From positions 441,792 to 505,791 of the forward strand of contig MNCI01015542.1 of assembly GCA_015680685.1 (NCBI GenBank): DNA of 64,000 nucleotides, read 5' to 3'. The notes below the pieces were generated by a model. That model had not been told where the DNA came from and did no database searches. It saw only the letters and a list, made by a program, of their open reading frames with translations. Source of the DNA: Gnetum montanum (lineage: Eukaryota; Streptophyta; Gnetopsida; Gnetales; Gnetaceae). The position numbers and the translations under genes are program-made. Below, piece by piece: positions 1 to 12,251 of this stretch. Numbering within the stretch: the stretch's first letter is position 1; every line of letters begins with the position of its first letter.

Positions 1-640
1 TTTTCCATAGACTAGTTGATAGGGTGAGCACCAATAGGGAATTACCATGTGGACCTATATGCCTATAGAGCATTGTTCAACTTAGTGCTCCAATCCTTTC
101 AAAATCAACTAATGGTTCAAGTTAATATTCTCATGAGTTCCCTATTGGTTGCTTCTACTTGGCCATTAGCTTGGGGGTGATATGGTATTGTTCATTTATA
201 ATTAATCTTAAGGTGTTGCATTAGATTCTTGAATGTAGCTTCCATGAAATGGGTTCTGTTATCATATATCAATATTCTAGGTACTCTAAACTGATTCACC
301 ACATGTTCTTGGAAAAATTTGGCAACTATTCTGGTTGTACAATCTCTAACTGCAACTACTTCTGCCCACTTGGTGTAATAATCCATAGTAACTATGATGT
401 AAGATTTCCTATTGGACATTGGTGTGATGGACCCCATGAAAACAATCCCCCAGATATCAAATGGCTCCAATGACTGTATCCATTATTGTGGACCTTTCTT
501 TCTAGCAGTTACTCCTCTATCACATTGACATATTTCACAAGATTGGATGAATTGATGTGCATTCCTAAATATGGTAGGCCAAAAGTAGACTACCATCATT
601 AGCTTCAGTGCTATTTTGCGCCCTGTGTAGTGACCACCAC
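1..640 (-). pseudogene. Integrase remnant of element G
   Basis: The best piece is an open stretch at 192-470 on the minus strand of 92 residues. It contains the integrase core start (PFDIWGIVFMGSITP, where intact copies have GIDFMGPIT), then DYYTKWAEV and an IYDNRTHF block where intact copies read ISDNGTHF. The first catalytic Asp is Val here (GIV for GID). The continuation toward position 1 and the N-terminal zinc-binding part toward 640 are frame-broken. It lies downstream of the RT/RNase H remnant, in normal gypsy order. Not functional. Confidence 0.75.
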
Positions 641-879
641 ATGGTCCCTCATGCGCATCTTATAGAGTTCTTTGTTAATTCTCTTCTGGAATGCACCATC
701 TTACTAGTTCATCAACACATATCTTGTAAAGATTCCCATTAATTTCCATATACTATTTAACTCAATGGAAGAATTGTTCCTTTTGTTTCTTGTTCCACTC
801 AACATGAAGCTCTTGTGTAGTGAGGTAAGTCCTAAAATCAGTAATCCATGACCTTCCTATTAAGTTAATAGCCATAGTT

Positions 880-2365
880 ATTCTTGTAAAAAAACCTTTC
901 ATCAAAAAGTTAGTTTGATAATGGTTCATCATGTTCTTGCAATTCCCATCTTAGTCTTGGCAAATGATCAGCTACAACATTTTCAATTTCCTTCTTGTCA
1001 AACTCTTATAATATCACACGCCATCGTATCACCCTTGAAATGACTACTGGTTTATTCATTAGAAATTTGATGGCACTATGACCCATGTAGACATAAATAG
1101 GATGCCTAAGCACATAATGTTTGAACTTTTCAAGTGCATACACCACATCCATATGCTCCTTTTTTGTAGTGGTGTAATTAAGTTATGATCCAAAGATGCT
1201 TTGATTGGCATAGTGTATGTAATATGGTCTTTTTTTTATCATCAAGCTGAGTGAGTAATATTCCTAGTGCATAGTTTGAAACATTTGTCCTAATATGAAA
1301 GGGCTTGGACCAATTCAAAGCTTCAAGGATTGGTGTTTTAATTAGCTTCTATTTTAATGTCTCAAATGCTTTCTTATACTATTCTATCCATTGTAATAGT
1401 GCATCTTTCTTTGTAAGTTCTACTAGTAGCTTTTCTATATTTGAAAACTTCTCAATAAACCTTCTGTAATATCTTGTATGACCAAGACATGATCTAACAT
1501 CCTTAATAGTTTGTGGCCACTAGGTGATGTTTTGAATGACTTTTATCTTATCAAGATCTATCTCTATTCCTTTTCAAGATATTTTATGTCCTAGAAAAAT
1601 ATCATCTTGGACCATTAAGTGGCTTTTCTACCAATTGACCTTTAAATTAGTGTCAACACATATTTTCAATACTCTAATCGATCCAAGGCTTATTTGAAGT
1701 CTAGGCCTTATGTGGAAAACTCATTCATGAATACTTCCATCCCATTACCTATCTATTTTTGGAAAATACTCAATACAAGTCTTAGAAGGTAATGCGTGCA
1801 TTACACAACCCAAAGGGCATTTGCTTGTAGGCAAACATTTCCCATGGATTGGTGAATTTAGTCTTCTCTTGATCTTCTATTGCAATGCAGATTTGGTTAT
1901 ACCCACTATACCCGTTGAGGAAACCATAGTACTGATGTCCTAAAATAGTATTGAAGACTTGGTCAACAAATGGTAAAGGAAAGTGGTCCTTGAATATTGC
2001 TGCATTTAGTAACTAGAAGTTGATGTAGACCCTCCACTTACCATCTTTCTTTGGGACAATGACTAAAGGACTAATCGATTCACTATCTACTATTAGATAG
2101 ATGAACTATGCTTTTAAGATATTTTTTCAATTCTTTTTTGACCACTTCTTTGAGTTTAGGATTTAATCTTATTTTAAGGTTGGTGATGAGGTTTGACAAT
2201 TGGATCTATATAGATTCGATGTTGACATATGTGTGGATCTATATCCATTATTTCATTGTAGGACCATGCAAATGTTATTGGCCATTTATTTACCACTTCC
2301 AATAATCTTCTCTTTTGTTCTTCATCAAGATTAGCATTAATAATCATGGTTTTCTTGTTATTCAA
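880..2365 (-). pseudogene. Reverse transcriptase / RNase H remnant of element G
   Basis: On the minus strand, 2365-2174 encodes the spacer before RT (ending FAWSYNEIMDIDPHICQHR). The RT fingers and palm follow through about 1800 (KDHFPLPFVDQV, then KQMPFGLCNA). The catalytic box near 1740 is frame-shifted and reads FMNE instead of FMDD. The block with NW-stop-KSHLMVQ is near 1620, and RNase H with an HSAIKFLMNKP-like block is near 1060-1090. The in-frame TAG after NW is shared with elements A and B. A dead copy. Confidence 0.7.
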
Positions 2366-2699
2366 AAAAGCATACTCTAGTACATCCGATACAGCTTTCA
2401 GTTCTAAAGGTCCTGGTTCATATTTGTCTTGAATCTCTAATTGTTCCCATTCAATGTATTTGTCCTAATATAATTGTACATAGAGATGTTTCCTTCTTAA
2501 CCATTTTAACATGTCAATTTCTTCAACATAGGCACTTGTAATTTTATTTAGTGTTTCTTGTTTGGTGGCTATTGCATACTAGCATTGTTGCACACACATA
2601 TCTTCTATACATTAATTTCATGTTATATTGGCTTCTTGTTTTTTAGCCCAAAATTTTAGCATGCAATTGCACCCATTATCATTGTATGCAATACATGGA

Positions 2700-3770
2700 A
2701 CCCGGTGTCTCTATATGATTCCAAATTCATCTTAAAAATTTCCAAAGACAAGTCTCTAATCCCTAGCTTAGCATCCACAATGCTAAGTCATGCTCTTCCC
2801 ATAATGATAGGAAATGCTCCCTTGTTTTTTCCTACGTGTATGACAAGAAAATCAATAGGGTAGGACTAATCACTCATGGTGGTAATGCCATCTTCCACTT
2901 GCCAAAGTGGGACAGTGATTGACTAATTTGCAAGCTTTAGTCGAATATTGCTCTTCTTTAGTGAAGGAAGATTCTAAGCTTTGTACATGTCTTGCAAAAT
3001 CAAATTTCCTCTTGACCTAGAATATGGTAGAGCCTTGCATAGTTTATGCCCTAATATTTAGAAATATACTAAGGGGCCTTTGGGATCTATTTTCTTTTCG
3101 AGAAGTCCTCCTACCTTGATTCAATGCATCACAATTTGAGTGAGCATGACAATGGTCAATTTTAGATCTAGAAAATGCAGAAGCTTGGTGTTCCATTTAG
3201 GAGTAAGTGTAAATAGGATTGATTTATGTGAAGTTCCCATCCTTTGAACCCTTTCTGGACTTTTTCTAAAAAATGAACATTTCTTGGATCTAGATTCATT
3301 CACCATCACATCCTCTTGTATGTTGACTACCCTAATATCACTCTTTTGCTGCAGTTGTGTTGGAAATTCTCCTTCCATAATAAGTGTTGGTAGTAGTGGT
3401 AGGAAGTTAGGAGGTTGGATTGATGAACTAGATTTTGGTTGGTGTGCATAAGAATTAGGATCCATTTATGGAGTAATGGGTTTGTGTTATTCTAGTGGAT
3501 AATAGTGAGAGAAGGTATGGACTGAAGCATTCTTCAAAGAGATTAGACATTGAACGTAATATTCATAAGGATTTGATTGCCTATATGGATATTGCTATCT
3601 TGGTGATGATATTTCCCATGCTTTTGGTTGTTGCCACTATTGCTAATATTACTCTTATGGTTAAGGGTATGCTCCACTTGGATAGTATGATAGTTGGTAA
3701 AGTTGTTGAAAGTTACCTTGTAGGTAAGGTAATCGTCTTGGCATCTATTTCTTAACAAATCTCAAGTTAA
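2700..3770 (-). pseudogene. Protease and gag-protease linker remnant of element G
   Basis: The minus strand gives a protease-like region at about 2700-3000. It aligns by eye with the GLVEDI.TT.C.WSYP.DFL block of elements A, B and D, then the AWLS.VDA.LGI.D block. Upstream, 3121-3465 is the low-complexity linker (114 residues). 3543-3758 is the stretch around the W.YPQSWG.PP region of the sister copies. A TAG before the SITVP block is at the same site as in A and D. No intact DSG active site was seen. Confidence 0.6.
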
Positions 3771-3993
3771 GCATGTAAGTGGACCATGATAGGGAAACAT
3801 TCCTTAGGATGGTCATATTGGCAGACTTTACATCCTTCTTCATCTTCTGAACTAGAGTCTATGAACTTCTCAATAGTAACAATTTTTTCTTTATGTTTGT
3901 AGTTTTCTCATCCATTGTCTATTCTTTTCTTTCTTTCTTTGTTCTTGTTCAAAACTTGTTTGGTCTTTTCTTTTATGATTTTAAGTGTAATGG

Positions 3994-5076
3994 TGCTGAG
4001 TGGCAGGTTGCACTATGGCCAACCATACAAATCATAGGCATTCACACACAATCTAGTCAAATTCCATGGATGGGACTAGTTGTGGCATCTAGATTGTTAA
4101 GCATTGATCACAGAACATCGTCTTCCCACCTGGACTAGTGGTAGCTTTGTCACATATGGTTTAGTCTAAAGTGAGGCATATCATAATTGATGTTCTTAAT
4201 CCCTGATTACTCCTAGTGATAAACATAATTGATAATGAAATTTAATCCTAAGTCTAAGTAATGGCATTAATGTAAATCTACGCTAGCCTAGAGTAATAAG
4301 CATCCAATCCCAACTTACCATACACATCTTGGGCTCATTTAACTGTTACTAGGTTATCAAGTATTATGCTACTGGGCAAACCAAGCTATAACACTACTAG
4401 GATTACCAAATGATTACACTTAAACGCTTGAAACTAGTCATACTCATTCTGCTTTACTAATGAACAAGAAAGTAAAGTACTTGGAAATGTAAATAATTAA
4501 ACTAAGAATATAGTAAAAACTATGCTAATTAAAACAGTAAAAACTAAGTGGATGATGCAATGATGAAAAGCAATCTTGACCTTTATTTCTGAACATAAAG
4601 TGTGCCCAAGTACACTTCACTCAAATAAAGATTTCATACAACTGCTCAACACCACACCATGAGCATTTGCTCTATTATTAAAACTACAAAATGAAATCAC
4701 AAGAATCCACCTAAGGATAGAATGACAGTTCTTCAAATCGTACCCCCAAGTGCTATATTTATAGGTAGACATGCATCCCATGATATTGGATATCCAATAA
4801 CACAGCATGCGATCTAAAATCATATATGCAATATCGCAGCTCCCATATCGAATATACGATATTGTAGTGGACCAAAAATTGACTTTTTCATAAAACCATG
4901 TGACGTAGCATCTACGACATCGTAGATGCTACGACCCATTGTAGATGCGATGTAGCATCTACATGATGCAACATAGCATCTATGACATAGCAACCAATTG
5001 AGACGTATCGACAAGGATGCTCCAACGTAGATGCGATGTAGCATCTACAATATCTCAACCAATTGATGATTCATCA
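3994..5076 (-). repeat. 3' LTR of element F
   Basis: On the plus strand it begins TGCTGAGTGG (decayed TGATGAGTGG) and ends GATTCATCA. It shares long blocks with 9806-10820, for example around 4066-4095, GGACTAGTTGTGGCATCTAG. A TATA-like TATTTATA on the plus strand lies near 4755-4762. Beyond it toward the U3 end (4800-5070) sits an array of CGATATT/CGATATC palindromes followed by repeated GTAGATGCTACG-like palindromes. Confidence 0.8.
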
Positions 5077-7180
5077 TACCACCACAACTAACTAAAAACT
5101 TGTCCTCGAGTTAACACGATAGGATTGAGCTTTCTTTACAAAATTGGAAAGGTACAAGATTATTAACTAACTCTAACTACTAACTAACTCTGAGTGTTGT
5201 AGTGGTGTGTACAGAAATGACACGATTACATGAAAAAAAAAATTTGACATGGCTCAATGTAGTTCATATTTTAGGTAGTGGTGGCTTTTTCATTAGTTTC
5301 TTCCTTTTATGGTCAAGCTTCTGGAAAGTTTCTCCTCTTTTGTCTTTGTCTTCTTTTTCCATATGTCCTCTCTAATGAGTATGGCACAAAGACTCCTTTA
5401 ATTTTAATTTTTGCATTGGCCTCTTTATTTTACCAAAATTAGCACATTTCTCCCAAGTTCCATTCACTACTATTAATTAGTATGGGCCATGATGGAGACG
5501 CTTGGAGTTGCGCCTTCACAACTTCCATGTTGTAAAGGTCCTCCTTCTGGTGATCTCTTTGGAACCATATGCAATCAACAAGGGTATAAAATTATTATAA
5601 TGTTCACACCAGTTCTTAATAGCTCTTTACCTTAATCATACCCTTGGTTAGATCAAGTTCTTATCATATTATGATTGTAGCGTTAGAAAAATTTGCAAAA
5701 AAGGAACCCCTTAAGTGTTACTATTTATGACCTTCTATCATTTTCCTTACTTATTATGGCCTAAAATAGTTAGTATGTATTATCTAAATCTGTCTAGCCT
5801 TATTTTGATTGATTAACTTTAAGGTTCTTATTCTCTCATTGTACTTACCCTTTATAATATCTTCTAGGCGTTCAAAATTTGTAGCTCATATCTTCAAATT
5901 TTCATTCACTTATATCACGTAATGTAAACACCCCCCCCTCCCCTCGCCCACCTCAACAACTAAGGTGGACACTCCAAGATCAATAGGATTGAAGAATTTT
6001 GAAAATCAAGGCTACGAGGATGAAGTTATGGCCTTTGGAAGCTAGTGTGCAAGAGGGCTAAGGAAAAACTATAAAAACCTCTAATGCTAGAAATGAGAAA
6101 AATGAAAAATTTCATTAACTCCCATGAGTAAAGCTTTTCTAAAGGGTCATAAGCAATGAGTGATACAAATTTTTTAAATATTTAGCTTTCAAAGTTTATG
6201 AAGAAAGAATCTCAAGTAATGAAGGTTTATTATATGAATAAGAAATGGATAATGTATTTCTAATGTAGGGGAAGATTATTAGATGATATGGGAAGTGTTT
6301 ATTTGATGTTTTGGAGGGCACAAGATGATGTGGAATTGCATGGCAAGTATGAAATACAAGAGTTCTACAAGTGGATCCTCCCTAAAGCAGGCTCCAACCC
6401 TTAGTGCCCTTGTATAATCACACCTAAAGTGTCCTTAGGCACTCAAGAAGTTGAATGTAAGACATACCTATCTAGCAAAACACACATGTTAGCATCACCA
6501 GATTCAAAAAATAACACTTTATTATACAAAACCATAAGTTATGATTAAATATATGATGAAGTGAGATGAACTATAGAAAGGATTGTTGAAATCAAGACAT
6601 GAGGTATCTTACCATAGGCATAATGAATCCTTGTGTGTTATTAATGGTTAAGGTAATCATTATCCCTTCTTTCCAAGATGCAAACCAAGTCCAAACCACT
6701 TTCCAGTGACATCACATTATTTCATCTCTAACAGTTACAACCGTAAGCTTACCACTACTGCAAGGAGCATTCCCACTTGGCATATTGTCCAAGGAAGGAG
6801 TTTATTCATTGCACTCTTTATTATTATTATTATTATTTAGATTTCTGAGAAGCCACCCACATTCAACTATGGGTAACATGTCTTTCTAGTGGGACCCCCA
6901 TAAATTTTTTTTATGCATGGAATTTATTTTTAACTATGTCAACTTTACCAGAGGACTACCTTCAAGAATGGATAACATGTCTTTCCAGTAACATGGTAAG
7001 GCAACACTTATTGTACTCTTGCTTCCATTTTTTTTGTTAGATATACAAGGATATAATACTTCCTTAGCAACAGCATAGAACCCATAGTAGCAATTTGAGA
7101 AAATCCACAAATCCACTTGATGTCACACCCTTTAACATTTCTAAATCATGATAGGTGTCTCTCCAATGACTAAACTCATG
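5077..7180 (-). other. 3' non-coding region of element F
   Basis: It starts at the LTR edge with a weak PPT (reverse complement of TACCACCACAAC). No coding region was recognised. It contains a very G-rich run on the minus strand (5929-5957), an ATT microsatellite near 6818-6839, and blocks alignable by eye with the 3' region of element D (around 6680-6780, and the end near 7150-7180). It lacks the tRNA-like head and poly(A) block found in A, B, D and N. Confidence 0.6.
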
Positions 7181-7189
7181 GGCGAGTGT

Positions 7190-9674
7190 TCAAAAAATGG
7201 ACCCTAGTTCTCCTAAAAGATACACTTGAGGTTTCTCACTTATCATCCTTAGTGACTTAGTCGTTCAATTATTTTCCCAGGTAATTATGATGGTAATTGT
7301 ATTTTGATCATTTAAGTCCTTATTTCCTCTATCTAGTGGTGTATGATTATGATTCAATATTTTCATTTATAAGTTCTTAGTTGGGATCATTTTCTTAGAA
7401 GAGGACTTAATAAGTGATTCAAATGTTTCCATGCATGTTTTAGATGATTTTAGGTTCTTAGTTTTTAGCCACTGGGTATCTTTTGGTTTAGTGGCCCATG
7501 CTCCTGTTTGTTCACACACTTGTTTTTCATATCTATCATCAGTTGGTATAGGGATTGTGTTAATAGTTTGAACTTTCGGCCCACAACTACATCCTTTATC
7601 ATTATTAGTGATGCATGGAATTTTCTATCTCTCCATAGTGATAGATTCATCTATTATGTTTTGCATTAGAGTGGTAATGGGTGTTGGCTCTTGCATAGGA
7701 TTGGGAAACATTGTTTTGGTGAGGAAGGGTGTTGTACCTGACTAGCCCTATGCTAGTTTTGATGAGCCAATAGGTCTACAAGTTTTATGCTCATGTGTGG
7801 AAACTATCCTAAAGAAAGAATGTTTTTGAGACTGTGGTTAAGATTTACTAGCATTATCATTTACATGTATGTTTGTAGCATAAGTGACATTCTTCCGTTA
7901 ATGTTGTGGTGCTAATCATTCCTATGTTGGTGGTGACATATGATGGAGGGAAGTATGAGAATATTGAGGATGTCACAGAGGATAAGAGGTGTGAGATGAT
8001 GATCCCATGGGAGATGCTATGGGTTCATGATATTCGGGAGAGTGATAGTAGTGATTTGAGGTCTAGGAAGTAGAACCATTTGGGGAAACAAGTTTTTGAA
8101 AATAATATTCATATGAGTCTAGTTGGCAATAAAGGTAGTGCTAGTTTGATGATGACATTCCCCACAACTCTGGGTTTTGCCACTATAGTTGATAGTAGTT
8201 TTAAGGCTAATAAGAAGTCCCACTAGGATAGTGTGGTTGGTTGTAGGACTATCTATAATTACCTCATGAGTAAGGTAATTTCCTAGGCATTTACTTTTGT
8301 ACAAACTTGGGATTCAAAGCAAAAGCCTAAAATTCTTGTAGATGTAACATAACCTAGCAATGGTCCTTTGGATCATCATATTGGTAGATGTCACATCCAT
8401 CATCCTCTTTTGTGGTTTAGTCTATTGCCTCTTCTACTACAACTGTTTTTCATTTTTGCCGATGAGTGTTCCTACCTGTTGCTTTGTTGATTTTCCTCTT
8501 TTTCATCATCATAGATATGGATCCCCTTCTTTTAAAGAATTGGATCCTAGTTATATTCCTCTACCTTCTCTCATTTACATAACTCCCATTCTTCTTTTTC
8601 CACTTGCTCAGCTAGCCTTTGTATCTAATGGGCTTTTAATTCAGATAACTGACCTTGGGCATAAATCCCAGTGGTCTCCCTCATTTGGTTACAAAGCCCA
8701 TCTATGATGTGGAAAAGTTACTCTTTTTGAGAGAAGTCATGGCCTGTACATCTATGTAGTAGCAAATAGTATTTATCCAAGGCCACATCAAAGGATTCAT
8801 GTTGTTCTTGGTTCCATCCTTGGAATTGTTTTCTCGGGTTGGACACTCTTACATAGGTTTGATATTTCTCATTGAAGAGTTCCAACATTGTGGACCATCG
8901 ATGAATTGAATCTAGTTCCAATGATCTATACCAACTTTCAACTTCGTCAACTAGTATCCTAGGAAAGAGCTTAAGCTTTTGCCACTTACTCTTGATGTTC
9001 TATAAGACGTAGGCACCATGGAAGGCTTGTAAGTAATGTTGTGGATCAAAGTTATAGCCTCCTACAGATTTACGGATGTTATTCATATCAAGCCTTTTGA
9101 TGCAACTTTCCCTTTGAGGCATGTGGGGTATTCCAACTACCTCTATTATCTATGTCATGCTCCTAGTAGCCAACAAAGGTTCATCATCATCAAACATGTC
9201 ATGGTGATGATTTCTATTTCTATTTTTCTCATTATGATGATCTCGTCTATGCTCACTTTGATGATCTCATCTATTTCTATTTTTATCTTCATCTTAATTC
9301 CTTAGTATATCTCTATTTCTATACCTACATTCATCTTTGTTAGAACTAGATGTGAAAGAGGAAGAGGAAGATGGGAAACTAGGAGAATCACCATGGCTAC
9401 TATATCTTCCCCTATGGTCTCTTGATTTATCTTTTCTAGGTTTAGAGGACGTCCTTGGCCTTGAGACCCTCCTTGTTCTAGAACTTACCCAATCTCCTCT
9501 AGGATTTTCTGCATTAGTTGAACGTATTCTTTGAGTTTAGTAAGGGTCTAAATGAACATAGGGAACTCCTTCTTGTGGTTTTTTACTTCAATTTTCCTCA
9601 GTATGGATCCTATCATTTTTCCTACGAGTGTTCACAACATATGATGCATTATTGGTCATATGTGAAGAAGACAT
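7190..9674 (-). pseudogene. gag-protease remnant of element F
   Basis: Read from a start at 9674 (MSSSHMTNN...) the gag is full of stops. An Arg/Ser/His-rich basic stretch lies at about 9650-9200. The core gag block at 8718-8921 contains IHRWSTMLELFNEKYQTY, shared with A, B, D and G. Linker sequence follows at 8119-8304 and a protease tail at 7465-7650. It lacks the N-terminal FTF.H.D.QLRW block of the other copies, so the 5' part of gag is deleted or replaced. It joins directly to 3' non-coding sequence near 7180, skipping RT-RH-IN. Confidence 0.65.
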
Positions 9675-9786
9675 GTTTTACTTGATAATGTGTCTGACTT
9701 AAAATATGGATATTTTCTAAAAGATATATCATTAAGACATTTACAGAAATTGTGTATAATATAACTAATCTAGATAACTAGCACCA

Positions 9787-9803
9787 TCCCTAGCAATGGT
9801 GCT
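9787..9803 (-). promoter_or_regulatory. Primer binding site of element F (tRNA-Asp-like)
   Basis: On the plus strand the block is TCCCTAGCAATGGTGCT, immediately before the right LTR. It is a decayed form of the block seen in D (18469-18486), whose sense strand resembles the complement of the plant tRNA-Asp(GUC) 3' end. Confidence 0.55.
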
Positions 9804-9805
9804 CA

Positions 9806-10820
9806 TGATAAGCGATGGTACCCCTACACCCAACCATACGAATCATAAGTGTTGACACACAATCTAATCGAATTCCATGAATGGGACTAGTTGTGGCATC
9901 TAGATTGTTAAGCATTGATCATAGGACATTTTCTTCCCACTTGGACAAGAGGTAGCTTTGTGACGTATGGTTTAGTCCAAAGTGAGGCATCTGATAATTA
10001 ATGTTGTTAGGCTCTAATTACTCCTAGTGATAAACATAATTGGAAATGAAATTTAATCCTAAGTCTGAGTAATGGCAATAATGTAAATCTACGCTACCTT
10101 ACCGTACACATCTTAGGCTCATGTAACTATTACTAGGTTACTAAGCATTATGCTACTGGGCGAACCAAGCTATAACACTACTAGGATTACCAAATGATTA
10201 CACTTAAACACTTGAAACCAGTCGTACTCATTTCACTTTACTAATGAACAAGAAAGTAAAGTACTTGGAAATGTAAATAATTAAACTAAGAAAACAGTAA
10301 AAACTATGTTAAGTAAAACAATAAAAACTAAGTGGATGTTGCAATGATAAAAATTAATCTTGATCTTTATTTTTGGACATGAACTGTGCTGAAGTATACT
10401 TCACTCAAATAAATATTTCATACAACTGCTTAACACCAGACTGTGGGTATTCACTCTATTATTAAAACTATGAAACAAAATTATAAAAATCTACCTAAGG
10501 ATGGAATGAAAGTTCTTTGGATCATGCCCCCAAGTGTTGTATTTATAAGTAGGCACACATCCCACAATATCGAATATCCAATAACATAACATGTGCTCCA
10601 ATATCGAATATGCGATATTGCAACTCCAATATCATATCTACGATATTGAATATATGATATCATAGTGGACCAAAAATTGACTTTTTCATAAAACCATGCA
10701 ACATAGCATCTACAATGTAGCAACCAACTAAGATGCACTGATAGGAATGCTACAATGCAAATGCGATGTAGCATCTATGACATAACATTTACAATATCTC
10801 AGCCAATTGATGATTCATCA
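9806..10820 (-). repeat. 5' LTR of element F
   Basis: It begins TGATAAGCGATGG next to the PBS and ends GATTCATCA at 10820, followed by the duplicated AATGG. Its U3 end (10560-10800) carries the same GATATC/CGATATT palindromes and GCATCTAC-type repeats as the other LTR of this element. Confidence 0.8.
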
Positions 10821-12251
10821 AATGGAAGATTTTTCATCCACTGAATCCCACATTTTCTCTACCTTTTTTGCAATATCATTGATTAATTTTTGGATGGGTA
10901 TAGTCTTCTTTTGGATGACATCCTCTAATGTTTCTTCTTCTTGTCTTTTGCACATTCTCACATTCCTTTTTCTCATTACAGGATCTCAATTGTACTCTTC
11001 TACTAATTTTTTTTCTTTAATTCTCCTTCCTCTTTGGCCACCTAGTCTATTAGTCTTTAGATTCAATAGGCTACCATTTCTGATAATCTACCTTGGGCAT
11101 ATACCCTAAGAGTTTCTCTTGTTTTGTTTCATAACACATCAACAATGTGTCGTAGTTGCTCCTTTAAGAAAAACCATGGCCCCAATACCTATGTAGTAAT
11201 GAATAATATCTATCCATTACCACGTCAAAGGATTCATATATCTCGTACTTCCATCCTTGAATTTTTTTTCTCAAATTGAACACTCTTAAGTAGGTTTGGT
11301 ATTTATCATTGAAGAGCTATAGCATGGTACTCCATCTTCAAATTGATTCTGGTTCTAAGAATTTGTACTAGCTCTTTGCTTTCTTGATAAGTGTTCTGGG
11401 AAAAAATTTCAATTTCTACTAAACATTCTCAATTTTTTGAAGGAAACAAGCATCGTGGAATGCTTGGAGGTGGTGTTGTGGATCTACATTGTATCCACCT
11501 TCAAACTTGGGAATGTTATTCATATCTAGTTGCTTCATGTGACTATTCCTTACACGCTTGGTAAGGATATACAGTGCTTCTCTTAATCATATTACAAGTA
11601 GCCAATAGGGGTTCTTCTTGATCTTTGGATTCATAGACTTTGTTGTAGTTATGACCCCTTCACTACTCATAATGTTTTCTTTCTTCATGATTAATCATGT
11701 CTCTTCTTTGTTCATAATTAGCCTCTTCATCATCAAGATACCTTCTTTGATGTATATTTTTCCCATGATCTCTTTGTCTTTTCCTATCATAGACTCTTAG
11801 TCTTCATTCCTTCTTATCAAATTTAACAGATGAACAGAAGGAAGAAGAGGAAGCAATTGGAGAATGATGCTGACTATTTCTCCTTCTATAACTTTATGAT
11901 TCATTCTCTATTAGTTCTACAAAAGCTATAGGCATTGAGCTGTACCTAAGTTTGGAGTCTTCCACATCTCTCATAAGTGTTTCCACAAGGGTTAAATACA
12001 AGTGTATTTTAACAGGTTCCTCTAGATAGATGATCAATGTTTGTGAATGAGATTCATAAGTCTAGTGGAGTTCTTTCATTACGTATATATGATCATTTTT
12101 TCTTCTAGGACAACCGTGTAAGGCACTTTCTTTCCTTTGTTATACTCATGTCTTGTCACCATGGTAGCATCCCTTCCTACTTGTGCTTCTGAAATTGATA
12201 TGACCTAGTCATGTGTTTAGTGACATGGTATCCTTCTTATGCATTGATAAG
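10821..12251 (-). pseudogene. Element G, segment 2: central gag remnant
   Basis: Minus-strand gag sequence that continues directly from 3993. The first bases at 10826 onward extend the coding block broken at 3993 (the region aligned with VDQMWDSLDSRFE in D). Further up, around 11300-11400, is the gag core with the RW.TML.LFN block, and 11500-11830 matches the DMN.P.FEGGYN and Arg-rich regions. It stops at 12251, where ATAAG is duplicated and element D begins. Frameshifted throughout. Confidence 0.7.

Larger units (their letters stand above)
1..3993 (-). mobile_element. Element G, segment 1: decayed Ty3-gypsy (Athila/Tat-like) pol and gag 3' part
   Basis: Minus-strand remnant of an LTR retrotransposon running off the left edge. 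Read on the minus strand from 3993 downward it gives the gag C-terminal region, the gag-protease linker, protease, RT, RNase H and integrase. Many stops and frameshifts break it. The gag part stops at 3993 inside a coding stretch and resumes at 10821. The same five bases AATGG lie at 3989-3993 and 10821-10825, so element F was inserted here. Lineage is judged from RT blocks (FGLCNA, an FMDD-type box) and the tRNA-Asp-like PBS of its LTR. It is certainly dead. Confidence 0.85.
3994..10820 (-). mobile_element. Element F: nested non-autonomous LTR retrotransposon (gag-PR only)
   Basis: A complete nested insertion on the minus strand. The left (3') LTR is 3994-5076, internal sequence 5077-9805, and the right (5') LTR 9806-10820. 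The 5-bp duplication AATGG is at 3989-3993 and 10821-10825, and gag of element G resumes across it. Internal order on the minus strand is PBS, gag, protease remnant, then a 3' non-coding region of about 2 kb up to the PPT end. No RT, RNase H or integrase is present, so it depended on enzymes in trans or was deleted before or after insertion. The two LTRs are clearly related but diverged, so the insertion is old. Confidence 0.85.

Noticed and set aside
3994-5076. Tandem element array sharing one LTR (because internal sequence lies on both sides)
   Set aside because: The AATGG duplications and the gag continuity between 3993 and 10821 show that this LTR belongs to a nested insertion.
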